DNA of 64,000 nucleotides, from contig NZ_JAUCMN010000002.1 of assembly GCF_030363035.1 (NCBI RefSeq), positions 434,001 to 498,000 on the forward strand, in the 5' to 3' direction. Below, piece after piece: positions 7,978-16,249 of the stretch (position 1 is its first letter; every line of letters starts with the position of its first letter). The position numbers and the translations under genes are program-made. This DNA comes from Curtobacterium caseinilyticum. Lineage in GTDB: Bacteria; Actinomycetota; Actinomycetes; Actinomycetales; Microbacteriaceae. Under the pieces are notes generated by a model. That model was not told where the DNA came from. It saw only the letters and a program-made list of their open reading frames with translations, and did not search any database.

Positions 7978-8586
7978 GTGCGGACCTTCGTCAACTGCCT
8001 CCGACTCGTCGCCGTCATCGCGGTCGCGGCCGCCGTGCTCGGCCAGTGGCTCGAGAGCGCACGGACCCCGGACTACCTGTCCTGGAACTTCTTCGGGTAC
8101 TTCACGATCCAGTCGAACATCGCCGTCGGCGTCGCGCTCGCGCTGACCCTGGTCGCCGCAGCCCGGCGGAAGCGCACCGACGTGCTGGTCAGCGGGTTCC
8201 GCGGCGCTGCGACGGTGTACATCGCCACGACCGGCGTGGTCTACAACACCCTGCTCGTCGGTGTGGGGGTCGCGAACTCCGTCCCGTGGTCGAACGACCT
8301 GCTGCACCGGTGGGTCCCGCTGTACGCCGTGCTCGACTGGCTGCTGTTCTCGGATCGTGCGCGGCTGCTGCTCCGACACGTGTGGTGGTTCCTGCTCTAC
8401 CCCGCGGTGTGGCTCGTGGTGGTCCTGGTGCGTGGTGCCACCGACGGCTGGGTGCCGTACCCGTTCCTCGCCCCCGCGCAGGGCTACGGCGTGGTGGCGC
8501 TGTACTGCTGCGGCGTCGCGGTGTTCATCGCGCTGACGGGGATCCTGGTGGTCGGGATGAGCCGACTCCGCCTGGTGCGGGTCTAG
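7978..8586 (+). CDS. Pr6Pr family integral membrane protein
   Basis: 202 aa with about six predicted membrane helices, starting with CLRLVAVIAVAAAVLGQWL. The features that recall the Pr6Pr/FAR-17a-AIG1-like group are NFFGYFTIQSNIAVG, a WSNDLLHRWVPLYAVLDWLLF helix and the GWVPYPFLAPAQGYG loop. The biochemical role of the bacterial family is not established. GTG 7978 has TAGCGT (7966-7971) ending 6 nt upstream and no Shine-Dalgarno, so a leaderless mRNA is likely. Its TAG stop shares the palindrome CTAG (8583-8586) with the stop of the convergent YqaJ-type gene. Confidence 0.75.
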   Translation: MRTFVNCLRLVAVIAVAAAVLGQWLESARTPDYLSWNFFGYFTIQSNIAVGVALALTLVAAARRKRTDVLVSGFRGAATVYIATTGVVYNTLLVGVGVANSVPWSNDLLHRWVPLYAVLDWLLFSDRARLLLRHVWWFLLYPAVWLVVVLVRGATDGWVPYPFLAPAQGYGVVALYCCGVAVFIALTGILVVGMSRLRLVRV

Positions 8587-9389
8587 ACCCGGTACGCCCG
8601 CAGCTTGTCGAGCACGCGGTCGGCGAGCTGCACGAGGCCGCGGATCTGGTCGTCGTCGCGGTCGACCCAGCGGCACTCGGGTTCGTCGGCGACGGGCACG
8701 AAGTCGTCGTGGCGCTCCCAGACGAACAGCGTGCGGTCGGCGCCCAGCACGTACTGCTGCCACCAGACCTGCCGCAGGTAGTGCCGCGGGATGCTGCGCC
8801 ACCCCTTGCCCGTGGTCTTGATCTCGGCGAGCACGAGCCGCTGCGACGCGTCGTACCCCACGCCGTCCGGGGTCGCGAGATGCGCGCGGTTGGTGCTGGC
8901 GTGGAACAGGTGGGCGGATGGTTCGATGCCGTGCGTGGCGGCGACCCAGGCGGCGATGACCGGCTCGCGGTCCTTGCCGTGCTCCGTCCAGGCGTTGCCG
9001 GAGAACCGTGATCCGTAGCGCTTCTCGGCGACGACGGCCTCGACCGCGCGGAGAGAGGCGAGTCGGGCGACGTCGGTCGCGGTGATGCCCATCGCGCGGG
9101 CACGGAGCCACGCGACGCGGTCCGAGGAGTGCGCGACGATGCGTTCGGTGTGCCCGCGCAGCGCCGTGAAGGCGTCGTGCGCGCTGGCCGCGGCGGACCG
9201 CGCGCCGGACGCGGTGGCAGACGGCGACGCTGCGGCGGACCGCCCGCCGGACGCCAGGGCGGATCGTCCGCCCGACGCGGGGCGGGGCGCAGCCGACCGT
9301 GCGTCGGACGCGACCGACGCGGAGGACGCGGGGCGTTCCTCCAGGCCGGGGTCAAGGTCGCCCCACAGGGTGGGCTGCACGATCGTCAC
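8583..9389 (-). CDS. YqaJ-type viral recombinase / lambda-exonuclease-fold protein
   Basis: 268 aa. The C-terminal ~190 residues match the YqaJ (lambda exonuclease-like, PD-(D/E)xK) fold: RAMGITATDVARLA, GKDREPVIAAW (catalytic Glu), LATPDGVGYD (catalytic Asp) and LAEIKTTGKGW (the ExK motif). Such enzymes digest one strand of duplex DNA in phage recombination. Residues ~20-75 are a repetitive Ser/Ala/Gly/Arg linker (SGGRSA-type repeats) not seen in phage members. GTG 9389 has GAGAAT 6 nt upstream and no Shine-Dalgarno. No RecT/Bet annealase, integrase or other phage gene is nearby, so this is a chromosomal orphan. The neighbours give no hint of function. Confidence 0.8.
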   Translation of the reverse strand: MTIVQPTLWGDLDPGLEERPASSASVASDARSAAPRPASGGRSALASGGRSAAASPSATASGARSAAASAHDAFTALRGHTERIVAHSSDRVAWLRARAMGITATDVARLASLRAVEAVVAEKRYGSRFSGNAWTEHGKDREPVIAAWVAATHGIEPSAHLFHASTNRAHLATPDGVGYDASQRLVLAEIKTTGKGWRSIPRHYLRQVWWQQYVLGADRTLFVWERHDDFVPVADEPECRWVDRDDDQIRGLVQLADRVLDKLRAYRV

Positions 9390-9447
9390 CCGACGATTCT
9401 CACCCCGCGCGCCGACACGGCGGTAACCGACGCGCGCGAGCGCGTGG

Positions 9448-10659
9448 TCAGGAGACGAGCGCGCGCCCCTCGGCGGGCGCGACGAGCTGGTCGACCCCGG
9501 CGGGGGAGAGCGCGTAGCCGATCGCGAGCGCGGCGGCCCCCTGGAGCGCGGCGACCGAACCGGCACGGGACTGCGCGATGACGAGGTGCTCCGTCGCGAG
9601 CGGCATCGAGCGGGAGTACACGACCTCGCGGACGCCGGCGAGCAGGTGTTCCCCGGCACGGGTGATCGAGCCGCCGAGGGTGATGACGGACGGGTTCACG
9701 AGCGAGACACAGGTGGCGAGGACCTCGCCGATGTCCCGCCCGGCCTGGCGGACTGCTCCGATCGCGTCGAGCTCGGACCGGTTCACCAGGTCGATGACGT
9801 CACCGCTCGTGTGCACGTCGTGGCCCTTGGCGCGGAGGGCACGGGCGATCGCAGGTCCGGAGGCGACCGCTTCGAGGCAGCCGGTGTTGCCGCAGTGGCA
9901 GGGGACGTCGCCCGCGCGGGACACCCGCACGTGCCCGATGTCACCGGCGGTGCCCTGCGCCCCCCGGCGGAGCTGCCCGTCCGAGACGATCCCGGAGCCG
10001 ATGCCCGTCGCCACCTTCACGAACAGCAGGTGGTCGACCCCCGGCCAGCCGTGCTCGCGTTCGCCGAGGGCCGCGATGTTGACGTCGTTGTCGAGCAGGA
10101 CGTGCGCGGCGACGTGGCCACGGAGCCACCCGGGCACGTCGAAGCCGTCCCAGCCGGGCATGATCGGGGGGTTCGCGGGGCGTCCGGTGGAGAACTCGAC
10201 CGGTCCGGGGACGCCGATGCCGATCGCGACGACGTCGTCACGGGTGCGTCCGACCTCGGCGAGCAGGTCGTCGATCGTCTCGACGAGCCACGTCAGCGTG
10301 GGTACGGGACCGGCGGCGATGTCGATCCGTGCCTCGCGGGTGGCCAGCGACGCCGCGACGAGGTCGGTGACGGCCACGCGGCCGTGCGAGGCGCCGAGGT
10401 CGGCGGCGATCACGAGCCGCGCCCGAGGGACCAGTGCGACCTGCGCGGGCGGACGGCCGCCGGTGGACGCGGCGGTCTCGACGGGACCGACGAGCCCGAC
10501 GTCGATGAGGGCGTCGAGGCGCACGGCGATCGTCGAGCGTGCGAGTCCGGTCAGGGCGGCCAGCTCCGCCCGGGTCCGCGGCACGCCGTCGCGGAGGATC
10601 TGGAAGAGCTCGCTCGTGCCGACCGGGGGCGACGCTGCCGTCCGGGTGAAGTCGACCAT
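9448..10659 (-). CDS. ROK family transcriptional regulator (sugar-responsive repressor)
   Basis: 403 aa. An N-terminal winged helix-turn-helix (residues ~15-70: FQILRDGVPRTRAELAALTG, LARSTIAVRLDALIDVGLV) is followed by a ROK sugar-kinase-like domain. That domain has the phosphate-binding DLGASHGRVAVTD, VATGIGSGIV, the ROK zinc motif CHCGNTGCLEAVASG, and NPSVITLGGSITRAG. Family members such as XylR and NagC repress sugar genes and release DNA on binding the sugar. It is divergent from the sugar operon at 10803-16124, so that operon is its likely target. ATG 10659 is preferred to a TTG at 10719, which would lie inside the presumed operator; neither has a clear ribosome binding site. Confidence 0.88.
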   Translation of the reverse strand: MVDFTRTAASPPVGTSELFQILRDGVPRTRAELAALTGLARSTIAVRLDALIDVGLVGPVETAASTGGRPPAQVALVPRARLVIAADLGASHGRVAVTDLVAASLATREARIDIAAGPVPTLTWLVETIDDLLAEVGRTRDDVVAIGIGVPGPVEFSTGRPANPPIMPGWDGFDVPGWLRGHVAAHVLLDNDVNIAALGEREHGWPGVDHLLFVKVATGIGSGIVSDGQLRRGAQGTAGDIGHVRVSRAGDVPCHCGNTGCLEAVASGPAIARALRAKGHDVHTSGDVIDLVNRSELDAIGAVRQAGRDIGEVLATCVSLVNPSVITLGGSITRAGEHLLAGVREVVYSRSMPLATEHLVIAQSRAGSVAALQGAAALAIGYALSPAGVDQLVAPAEGRALVS

Positions 10660-10702
10660 GTCGGGAGTGAAGCACACATCGAACGCTCCACGCAACGAAG
10701 GC

Positions 10703-10755
10703 TGTCGAGAAGTCGACAACTTTTGCTTGACCGGCGACAGAAGCGTCCGTAGTGT
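10703..10755 (+). promoter_or_regulatory. promoter of sugar operon with candidate ROK operator
   Basis: TTGACC (10727-10732), a 17-bp spacer and TAGTGT (10750-10755) form one of the best SigA-type promoters in the window, directed at the gene at 10803. Just upstream lies the inverted repeat TGTCGA-GAAG-TCGACA (10703-10718), which runs into AACTTTT. Its place between the divergent ROK gene and the operon makes it a candidate operator; binding is inferred. Confidence 0.65.
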
Positions 10756-10802
10756 GACGCTCGATCACTGACGATCCACCATCTCGACGAGGAGAACCCC
10801 TG

Positions 10803-11549
10803 GTGACGCAACCCCTGTCGGTCCAGCTCTACACGGTGCGGGACGCCCTCTCGGCGGACCTGCCCGGCACGCTCCAGCGCATCGCATCCATCGGCTATAC
10901 GAACGTCGAGGCCTTCGGCTACGTCGAGCGCGCCGAGGAGCTGCGGGACGCACTGGTTGCCGCCGGCCTGCAGGCGCCGAGCGGTCACGCCCGCCTGCTG
11001 GACGCCGGTGAGCAGGACCTCGAGCGCATCATGCGGGCGAGCACCACCCTGGGCATGGGCACGCTCATCGACCCGCACATCGACGAAGCCCGCTGGACCA
11101 CCCGCGAGGACGTCGAGGCCGTCGCCCGCGAACTGAGCGCCCTCGCCCCGCGTGCCGCCGACCACGGGCTCGTGCTCGGCTACCACAACCACGCGTTCGA
11201 GTTCTCGAACCGCATCGACGGCGTGAGCGCCTACGAGGTCTTCGCGGACGCCCTGTCCGACGACGTCGTGCTCGAGCTCGACACCTACTGGGTGACCGTC
11301 GGTGGCGACGACCCGGTCGCGATCATCGGCAAGTACGGCGACAAGGTGCAGTTCCTGCACGTCAAGGACGGCGACGGTTCGCACGACGACACGAAGCAGG
11401 TCGCGGTCGGCAACGGCGTGATGCCGATCACCGACATCGTCGCCGCCGCTCCCGACGCCCAGCACGTCGTCGAGCTCGACGACCACGAGGGTGACGTCTT
11501 CCAGGCCGTCGCCGACTCCTACACGTTCCTCCAGGGGGCCCGCGCATGA
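10803..11549 (+). CDS. sugar phosphate isomerase/epimerase (xylose isomerase-like TIM barrel)
   Basis: 248 aa, a single AP endonuclease 2/xylose-isomerase-like barrel. Visible features are LSVQLYTVRDAL at the first strand, GYHNHAFEF (metal-ligand His/Glu region), VLELDTYWVTVGG, and FLHVKDGDG with a conserved HVKD. The family includes inosose isomerases and 3-dehydratases and keto-sugar epimerases; the substrate cannot be assigned. GTG 10803 follows GACGAGGAGAACCCCTG. The ATGA overlap (11546-11549) with the following oxidoreductase and the ABC genes beyond indicates one catabolic operon, presumably for an inositol-like or other uncommon sugar. Confidence 0.85.
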   Translation: MTQPLSVQLYTVRDALSADLPGTLQRIASIGYTNVEAFGYVERAEELRDALVAAGLQAPSGHARLLDAGEQDLERIMRASTTLGMGTLIDPHIDEARWTTREDVEAVARELSALAPRAADHGLVLGYHNHAFEFSNRIDGVSAYEVFADALSDDVVLELDTYWVTVGGDDPVAIIGKYGDKVQFLHVKDGDGSHDDTKQVAVGNGVMPITDIVAAAPDAQHVVELDDHEGDVFQAVADSYTFLQGARA

Positions 11550-12703
11550 CCGACACCAGCACCGCGACCGGCACGCAGCAGGCCGGCGACACCACCCGCC
11601 GCACCGGCCCGGTCGGCGTCGGCGTCATCGGCGCCGGGGTCATCTCCGACCAGTACCTCTCGAACCTCACGGTGTTCCCGGACGTCGAGGTCCGCTTCAT
11701 CGCCGACATCGACGAGCCGCGTGCGGCCGCGCAGGCCGAGAAGTGGGGCGTCGCCGGATCCGGCTCGGTGGAGCAGCTCCTCGCGGACGACGACATCGAG
11801 ATCGTCGTCAACCTCACGATCCCCGCCGCCCACGTCGAGGTCGCCCTGCAGGCCCTCGCCGCCGGCAAGCACGTCTGGGGTGAGAAGCCCTACGCGCTGG
11901 ACCGCGAGAGCGCCGCGCAGCTCCGCGATGCCGCCGCCGCGGCCGACAGGACCGTCAGCGTCGCGCCGGACACCTTCCTCGGTGCCGGTCTGCAGACCGC
12001 GCTCCGGACGATCCGTGACGGTCGGATCGGCACCCCGCTCAACGGCCTGACGCTCTTCCAGAGCCCCGGCCCGGAGTCGTGGCACCCGAGCCCCGAGTTC
12101 CTGTTCGCGTACGGCGCCGGCCCGCTGTTCGACATCGGCCCGTACTACATCACCACGCTCGTGCAGGTCTTCGGCCCGGTCGCGAAGGTAACGGCGACCG
12201 CGTCGACGTCCCGCGCCACCCGCACGATCGGCTCCGGCCCGAAGGCGGGCACCGAGTTCCCCGTCGAGGTCCCGACGAACCACTCCGCGCTGATCCAGTT
12301 CGAGTCCGGCGCGAGCGCGCAGAGCGTGTTCTCGTTCGAGTCCGACCGCGGCCGCACCGGCTTCGTCGAGATCGCGGGGGAGCAGGGGACCGTCGTGTTC
12401 CCGGACCCGAACGAGTTCGACGGCGACACCGAGCTCTACTCGCACGGCGCCGAGGAGCCCGAGACGATCCCCGCCGTCGGCTCCACCTACTCGCGTGGTA
12501 CCGGCGTGGTCGACCTCGCCCGTGCGTTGCGCGCCGGCGAGGAGAACCGGGTCCCCGGTGCCCTCGCCTTCCACGTCCTCGACGTGATGGTCTCCATCGC
12601 CGAGGCAGCCGAACGTGGTGAGACCGTGCTCGTGGAGAGCACCGTCGCACCCTCCCCGACCCTCCCGGAGGGCTGGGACCCCGCAGCGTCCACCCTGGCC
12701 TGA
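11546..12703 (+). CDS. Gfo/Idh/MocA family oxidoreductase
   Basis: 385 aa. An NAD(P)-binding Rossmann domain (VGVGVIGAGVISDQYLSNL at residues ~30-48) is followed by the Gfo/Idh/MocA fold. The catalytic signature WGEKPYALD (EKP lysine) is present, and GPLFDIGPYYITTLVQVFGP occupies the place of the usual D(x)3H motif, here D-IGPY. These enzymes oxidise or epimerise sugars and cyclitols. Translation is coupled to the upstream isomerase by ATGA. The stop codon TGA (12701-12703) sits in the loop of a 9-bp hairpin. Together with the isomerase it probably converts an imported sugar into a glycolytic intermediate. Confidence 0.88.
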   Translation: MTDTSTATGTQQAGDTTRRTGPVGVGVIGAGVISDQYLSNLTVFPDVEVRFIADIDEPRAAAQAEKWGVAGSGSVEQLLADDDIEIVVNLTIPAAHVEVALQALAAGKHVWGEKPYALDRESAAQLRDAAAAADRTVSVAPDTFLGAGLQTALRTIRDGRIGTPLNGLTLFQSPGPESWHPSPEFLFAYGAGPLFDIGPYYITTLVQVFGPVAKVTATASTSRATRTIGSGPKAGTEFPVEVPTNHSALIQFESGASAQSVFSFESDRGRTGFVEIAGEQGTVVFPDPNEFDGDTELYSHGAEEPETIPAVGSTYSRGTGVVDLARALRAGEENRVPGALAFHVLDVMVSIAEAAERGETVLVESTVAPSPTLPEGWDPAASTLA

Positions 12704-12735
12704 CGGCCAGGGTCCCCGGTCGCTGCCGACCGGGG
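12692..12735 (+). terminator. double hairpin at the end of the oxidoreductase gene
   Basis: First stem ACCCTGGCC / GGCCAGGGT (12692-12700, 12705-12713) encloses TGAC, which contains the stop codon. The second stem CCCCGGTCG / CGACCGGGG (12714-12722, 12727-12735) encloses CTGC. No U-tract. It may attenuate or protect the mRNA between the catabolic genes and the ABC genes. The rest of 12736-12821 is C/A-rich and unstructured. Confidence 0.55.
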
Positions 12736-12821
12736 GCGGGACACCGCACCACACAGCAGCACCCGACAGCACGACCAGCACCACCTCCTGCACCACCTCA
12801 ACGACGAGAAAGTAGAGAGTC

Positions 12822-14123
12822 ATGCGCACTGCCATCCGCGCACTGGCCATCACCGCGGCCGCGGCACTCACCGTGACCGGCCTCGCAGCCTGCTCCTCGG
12901 GATCGTCCGGTTCGTCCGGCGACTCGAAGACGCTCACCTACTGGGCGTCCAACCAGGGCACGTCCCTCCAGAACGACAAGGAGGTGCTCACCCCCGTCCT
13001 CGAGAAGTTCACGAAGGAGACCGGGATCAAGGTGGACCTCCAGGTCATCGGCTGGAACGACCTGCAGAACAAGATCCAGACCGCCGTCACCTCGGGCCAG
13101 GGCCCGGACGTGGTCAACATCGGCAACACCTGGGCCACCTCGCTCCAGGCGACGGGCGCCTTCCAGGAGTTCGGCGACGCCGAGATGAAGGCCATCGGCG
13201 GCGCCGACAAGTTCGGCAAGGTCGCGCTCTCCACGGGCGGCGCCCCCGGCGAGACCGTCACGAGCGTCCCGCTCTACGGCCTCGCCTACGGCCTCTACTA
13301 CAACAAGCAGATGCTCGCCGACGCCGGCATCACGCCCCCCACCACGTGGGAGGACATGGTCGCCGACGCCGAGAAGCTGACGGCCGACGGCAAGTACGGC
13401 TTCAGCCTCGCGGGCGGTTCCTACACCGAGAACTCGCACTTCGCGTTCATCAACTCGGCGCAGAACGGCGGCGAGTGGTTCGACAAGGACGGCAAGCCGA
13501 CCTTCACGTCGAAGGCGAACGTCGACGGCATCAAGCGCTACCTCGACCTCATGCAGGACGCGAAGGTCGCGAACCCGTCGAACGCGCAGTACGACAACGC
13601 GACGCAGTCGACCACCGACTTCGCCAAGAAGAAGGCCGCGTTCATCCTCAACCAGAACAACGCCAACGCGACGATCGAGTCCCTCGGGATGAAGTCGGAC
13701 GAGTACGGCGTCGTGGCGCTCCCGGCTCCCGAGGGTGGCGAGCAGATCGCCAGCTTCCCGGCCGGCATCAACCTGTCGATCTTCAAGAACACGAAGAACA
13801 AGGACGGCGCGCTCAAGTTCGTCAAGTACATGACGAGCATGGACACGCAGACGACGCTGGACAAGCCGTACTCGGCGCTGCCGGTGCTCGCCGAGGCTGC
13901 TGACTCCGTGACGGACGAGCAGACCAAGACGTTCCTCGACATCTACAACAACAAGGCGAAGCCGCTCCCGCTGGTGCCCGCCGAGGACCAGTTCGAGTCG
14001 ACGGTCGGCAAGGCGATGAACGACATGTTCGCCAAGATCGCCACCGGCTCGAAGGTGTCCGAGAGCGACATCAAGTCGGCGCTGCAGACCGCGCAGGACC
14101 AGGTCTCCCAGGCCGCCGGTTGA
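12822..14123 (+). CDS. ABC sugar transporter substrate-binding lipoprotein
   Basis: 433 aa. A lipoprotein signal peptide (MRTAIRALAITAAAALTVTG then LAAC as lipobox) anchors the protein outside the membrane. The mature part is a family 1 (MalE-like) solute-binding protein with LTYWASN, GIKVDLQVIGWNDLQNKIQT, SGQGPDVVNIGNTWA and GLYYNKQMLADAGITPPTTW. AGTAGAGAGTC precedes ATG 12822. The two permease genes follow after a strong hairpin (14131-14171), a common layout that gives more binding protein than permease. The sugar cannot be deduced. Confidence 0.93.
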   Translation: MRTAIRALAITAAAALTVTGLAACSSGSSGSSGDSKTLTYWASNQGTSLQNDKEVLTPVLEKFTKETGIKVDLQVIGWNDLQNKIQTAVTSGQGPDVVNIGNTWATSLQATGAFQEFGDAEMKAIGGADKFGKVALSTGGAPGETVTSVPLYGLAYGLYYNKQMLADAGITPPTTWEDMVADAEKLTADGKYGFSLAGGSYTENSHFAFINSAQNGGEWFDKDGKPTFTSKANVDGIKRYLDLMQDAKVANPSNAQYDNATQSTTDFAKKKAAFILNQNNANATIESLGMKSDEYGVVALPAPEGGEQIASFPAGINLSIFKNTKNKDGALKFVKYMTSMDTQTTLDKPYSALPVLAEAADSVTDEQTKTFLDIYNNKAKPLPLVPAEDQFESTVGKAMNDMFAKIATGSKVSESDIKSALQTAQDQVSQAAG

Positions 14124-14130
14124 TCCGCCG

Positions 14131-14171
14131 GGAGGCCCGGGTCGCGTCCGTCAGGACGCGCCCGGGCCTCC
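14131..14171 (+). terminator. hairpin between binding protein and permease genes
   Basis: An 18-bp stem (GGAGGCCCGGG plus CGCGTCC on the 5' side, one bulged T at 14142) with loop GTCA. It lies 8 nt after the binding-protein stop and 125 nt before the first permease gene. Partial termination or mRNA stabilisation here would favour binding-protein expression. Confidence 0.7.
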
Positions 14172-14296
14172 ACCTCCCGCACCCGGCCACGCGCCGGGGG
14201 TGAGCGCATCGGCTCACGCATGCCGCGCCTCCCGGCCGCTGCCACGGTCACCGGACGCGAAGCCCCGATCCTCCTCCTGCCGAAAGGCCACCACCC

Positions 14297-15292
14297 ATGT
14301 CCACCTCGGTCCTGCCCGACTCCGAGCGCATCGACCTGACCCACACGAAGGCACCGACCCTGTCGGGGCCGCAGCCGGGTCGGAAGCCGAAGCGCCACTG
14401 GCTGCCGTACGCGCTGGTCGCGCCGGCCATCCTGTTCGAGCTGCTCATCCACATCGTGCCGATGCTCGTCGGCATCTGGATCTCGTTCATCCAGCTCACC
14501 AAGTACTTCATCGCGAACTGGGGCGCGGCCCCCTTCGCCGGGTTCCGGAACTACTCCGTCGTGGTCGACTTCGACCAGGCGATCGGCAAGGGCGTCCTCA
14601 ACTCGTTCCTCATCACCTGCGCCTTCACGGTGCTCGTGGTCGGGCTCTCCTGGACCCTCGGCATGGCCGCCGCGGTCGCGCTGCAGAAGCCGTTCGCCGG
14701 TCGCGGCCTCTTCCGCACGCTGTTCCTCGTGCCGTACGCGCTCCCGATGTACGCGGGCGTGATCACCTGGAAGTTCATGTTCCAGCGCGACACGGGTGCG
14801 CTGAACCACCTGCTGGTCGACCAGCTCGGCATGTTCGGCGGGAACGCGCCGTTCTGGCTGATCGGCAACAACGCGTTCGTCGCGGTCGTCGTCGTGGCGA
14901 TCTGGAAGACCTGGCCGTTCGCGTTCCTGATGCTCATGGCCGGCCTGCAGTCCGTGCCGAACGACGTGTACGAGGCAGCGTCCGTCGACGGCGCGAAGCC
15001 CTTCCGGCAGTGGCGTTCGATCACGCTGCCGATGGTCCGCCCGGTCAACGTGACGCTCGTGCTCGTGATGTTCCTCTGGACGTTCAACGACTTCAACACG
15101 CCGTTCGTGCTCTTCGGTTCGACCGCGCAGCCGCCGGCCGCCGACCTGCTCAGCTTCCACATCTACAACGCGTCGTTCATCACCTGGAACTTCGGTTCCG
15201 GTGCCGCGATGAGCGTCCTGCTCCTCATCTTCCTGCTCATCGTCACCGGCATCTACCTCGCCGTGACCAACCGGAGGTCCGTCCGTGCGTGA
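14297..15292 (+). CDS. ABC sugar transporter permease (MalF type)
   Basis: 331 aa with about six membrane helices after a ~35-residue cytoplasmic N-terminus. The EAA loop reads YEAASVDGAKPFRQWRSITLP, the site where the ATPase docks. With the next gene it forms the membrane channel for the sugar bound by the lipoprotein at 12822. GAAAGG precedes ATG 14297. No ATPase gene is in the operon; in actinobacteria a shared MsiK-type ATPase often serves such permeases, which I infer here. The stop overlaps the next start by 8 nt. Confidence 0.93.
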   Translation: MSTSVLPDSERIDLTHTKAPTLSGPQPGRKPKRHWLPYALVAPAILFELLIHIVPMLVGIWISFIQLTKYFIANWGAAPFAGFRNYSVVVDFDQAIGKGVLNSFLITCAFTVLVVGLSWTLGMAAAVALQKPFAGRGLFRTLFLVPYALPMYAGVITWKFMFQRDTGALNHLLVDQLGMFGGNAPFWLIGNNAFVAVVVVAIWKTWPFAFLMLMAGLQSVPNDVYEAASVDGAKPFRQWRSITLPMVRPVNVTLVLVMFLWTFNDFNTPFVLFGSTAQPPAADLLSFHIYNASFITWNFGSGAAMSVLLLIFLLIVTGIYLAVTNRRSVRA

Positions 15293-16124
15293 GACAGTCG
15301 GCGCCAAGTCCTTCAAGATCGTCACCCTGGTCGTCCTGACCCTGTTCACGGTCGTCCCGCTCTACGTGATGGTCACCACCGCGATGAAGCCGCTCGGCGA
15401 CGTGCAGGACAACTTCACGTGGATCCCGACGAACATTACCTTCCAGCCGTTCGTCGACATGTGGTCGACGGTGCCGCTCGGGCGGTACTTCATCAACTCG
15501 CTCGTGGTGTGCACGGTCGCGACGGTGTTCTCGCTCATCATCGCGACGTTCGCCGCCTACGGCGTCTCGCGCTGGAACTTCAAGGGCAAGAGCGCCTTCA
15601 CCACCGCGGTGCTCTCCACGCAGATGTTCCCGGGCGTGCTGTTCCTGCTCCCGCTGTTCCTGATCTTCACGAACCTCGGGAACGCGATCGGCGTCCAGCT
15701 CGTCGGGTCGTGGCTCGGCCTGATCATCACCTACCTGACCTTCACGCTGCCGTTCTCGATCTGGATGCTCGCGGGCTACTTCGAGACCATCCCGCGTGAG
15801 CTCGACGAGGCCGCCATGGTGGACGGCTCCGGCCCGATGGGCGCACTGTTCCGGGTCATCCTGCCGTCGGCCCGTCCGGGGCTCGTGGCGGTCGGCATCT
15901 ACTCGTTCATGACGGCGTGGGGCGAGGTCCTCTTCGCCTCGGTCATGACGAACGGACTCGGCTCCACCCTGGCGGTCGGTCTGCAGCAGTACTCGACGCA
16001 GACCAACGTGTACTGGAACCAGGTCATGGCGGCGTCCCTCGTGGTGTCGATCCCCGTGGTGCTGGCGTTCCTCATCGTGCAGCGGCAGTTCGTGGCCGGC
16101 CTGACCGCGGGTGCGGTGAAGTAG
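15285..16124 (+). CDS. ABC sugar transporter permease (MalG type)
   Basis: 279 aa, about six membrane helices. The EAA loop reads LDEAAMVDGSGPMGALFRVI, and the N-terminus has the family VPLYVMVTTAMKPLGD segment. GTG 15285 is preceded by GGAGGT within the end of the upstream permease gene, and the reading frames overlap by 8 nt, so translation is coupled. It is the last gene of the operon; a palindromic element follows at 16144-16211. Confidence 0.93.
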   Translation: MRETVGAKSFKIVTLVVLTLFTVVPLYVMVTTAMKPLGDVQDNFTWIPTNITFQPFVDMWSTVPLGRYFINSLVVCTVATVFSLIIATFAAYGVSRWNFKGKSAFTTAVLSTQMFPGVLFLLPLFLIFTNLGNAIGVQLVGSWLGLIITYLTFTLPFSIWMLAGYFETIPRELDEAAMVDGSGPMGALFRVILPSARPGLVAVGIYSFMTAWGEVLFASVMTNGLGSTLAVGLQQYSTQTNVYWNQVMAASLVVSIPVVLAFLIVQRQFVAGLTAGAVK

Positions 16125-16143
16125 GGCGCTCCGCCAGCCGACC

Positions 16144-16211
16144 CGAGACTCGGGCTGGGCGACGTTCCTCGCGGCCTCCGGGCCGAGAGTCGTCGCTCAG
16201 CCCGAGTCTCG
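16144..16211. repeat. GAGACTCGG-type palindromic element, copy 1
   Basis: Arms of 20 bp (16144-16163, 16192-16211) pair with a single G-U: CGAGACTCGGGCTGGGCGAC and its partner. An inner CGGCC/GGGCCG stem lies between. It shares the GAGACTCGG ends with the elements at 23998-24067 and 25081-25148. It sits 19 nt after the permease stop, so it may also end transcription. Confidence 0.7.
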
Positions 16212-16249
16212 TTCCGTGTACAGCGAGACCGATCAGACAGGATGGATGC

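Noticed and set aside
8583-8586. Overlapping stop codons sharing CTAG
   Set aside because: Two convergent genes end in TAG within the palindrome CTAG; this is a simple coincidence of close convergent genes.
10660-10719. Upstream TTG start for the ROK regulator
   Set aside because: It lies in the presumed operator/promoter and has no ribosome binding site; ATG 10659 gives the normal helix-turn-helix N-terminus.
9448-16124. Missing ATPase as evidence of a broken ABC transporter
   Set aside because: Actinobacterial MalFG-type permeases commonly share an ATPase encoded elsewhere, so the operon is probably intact.
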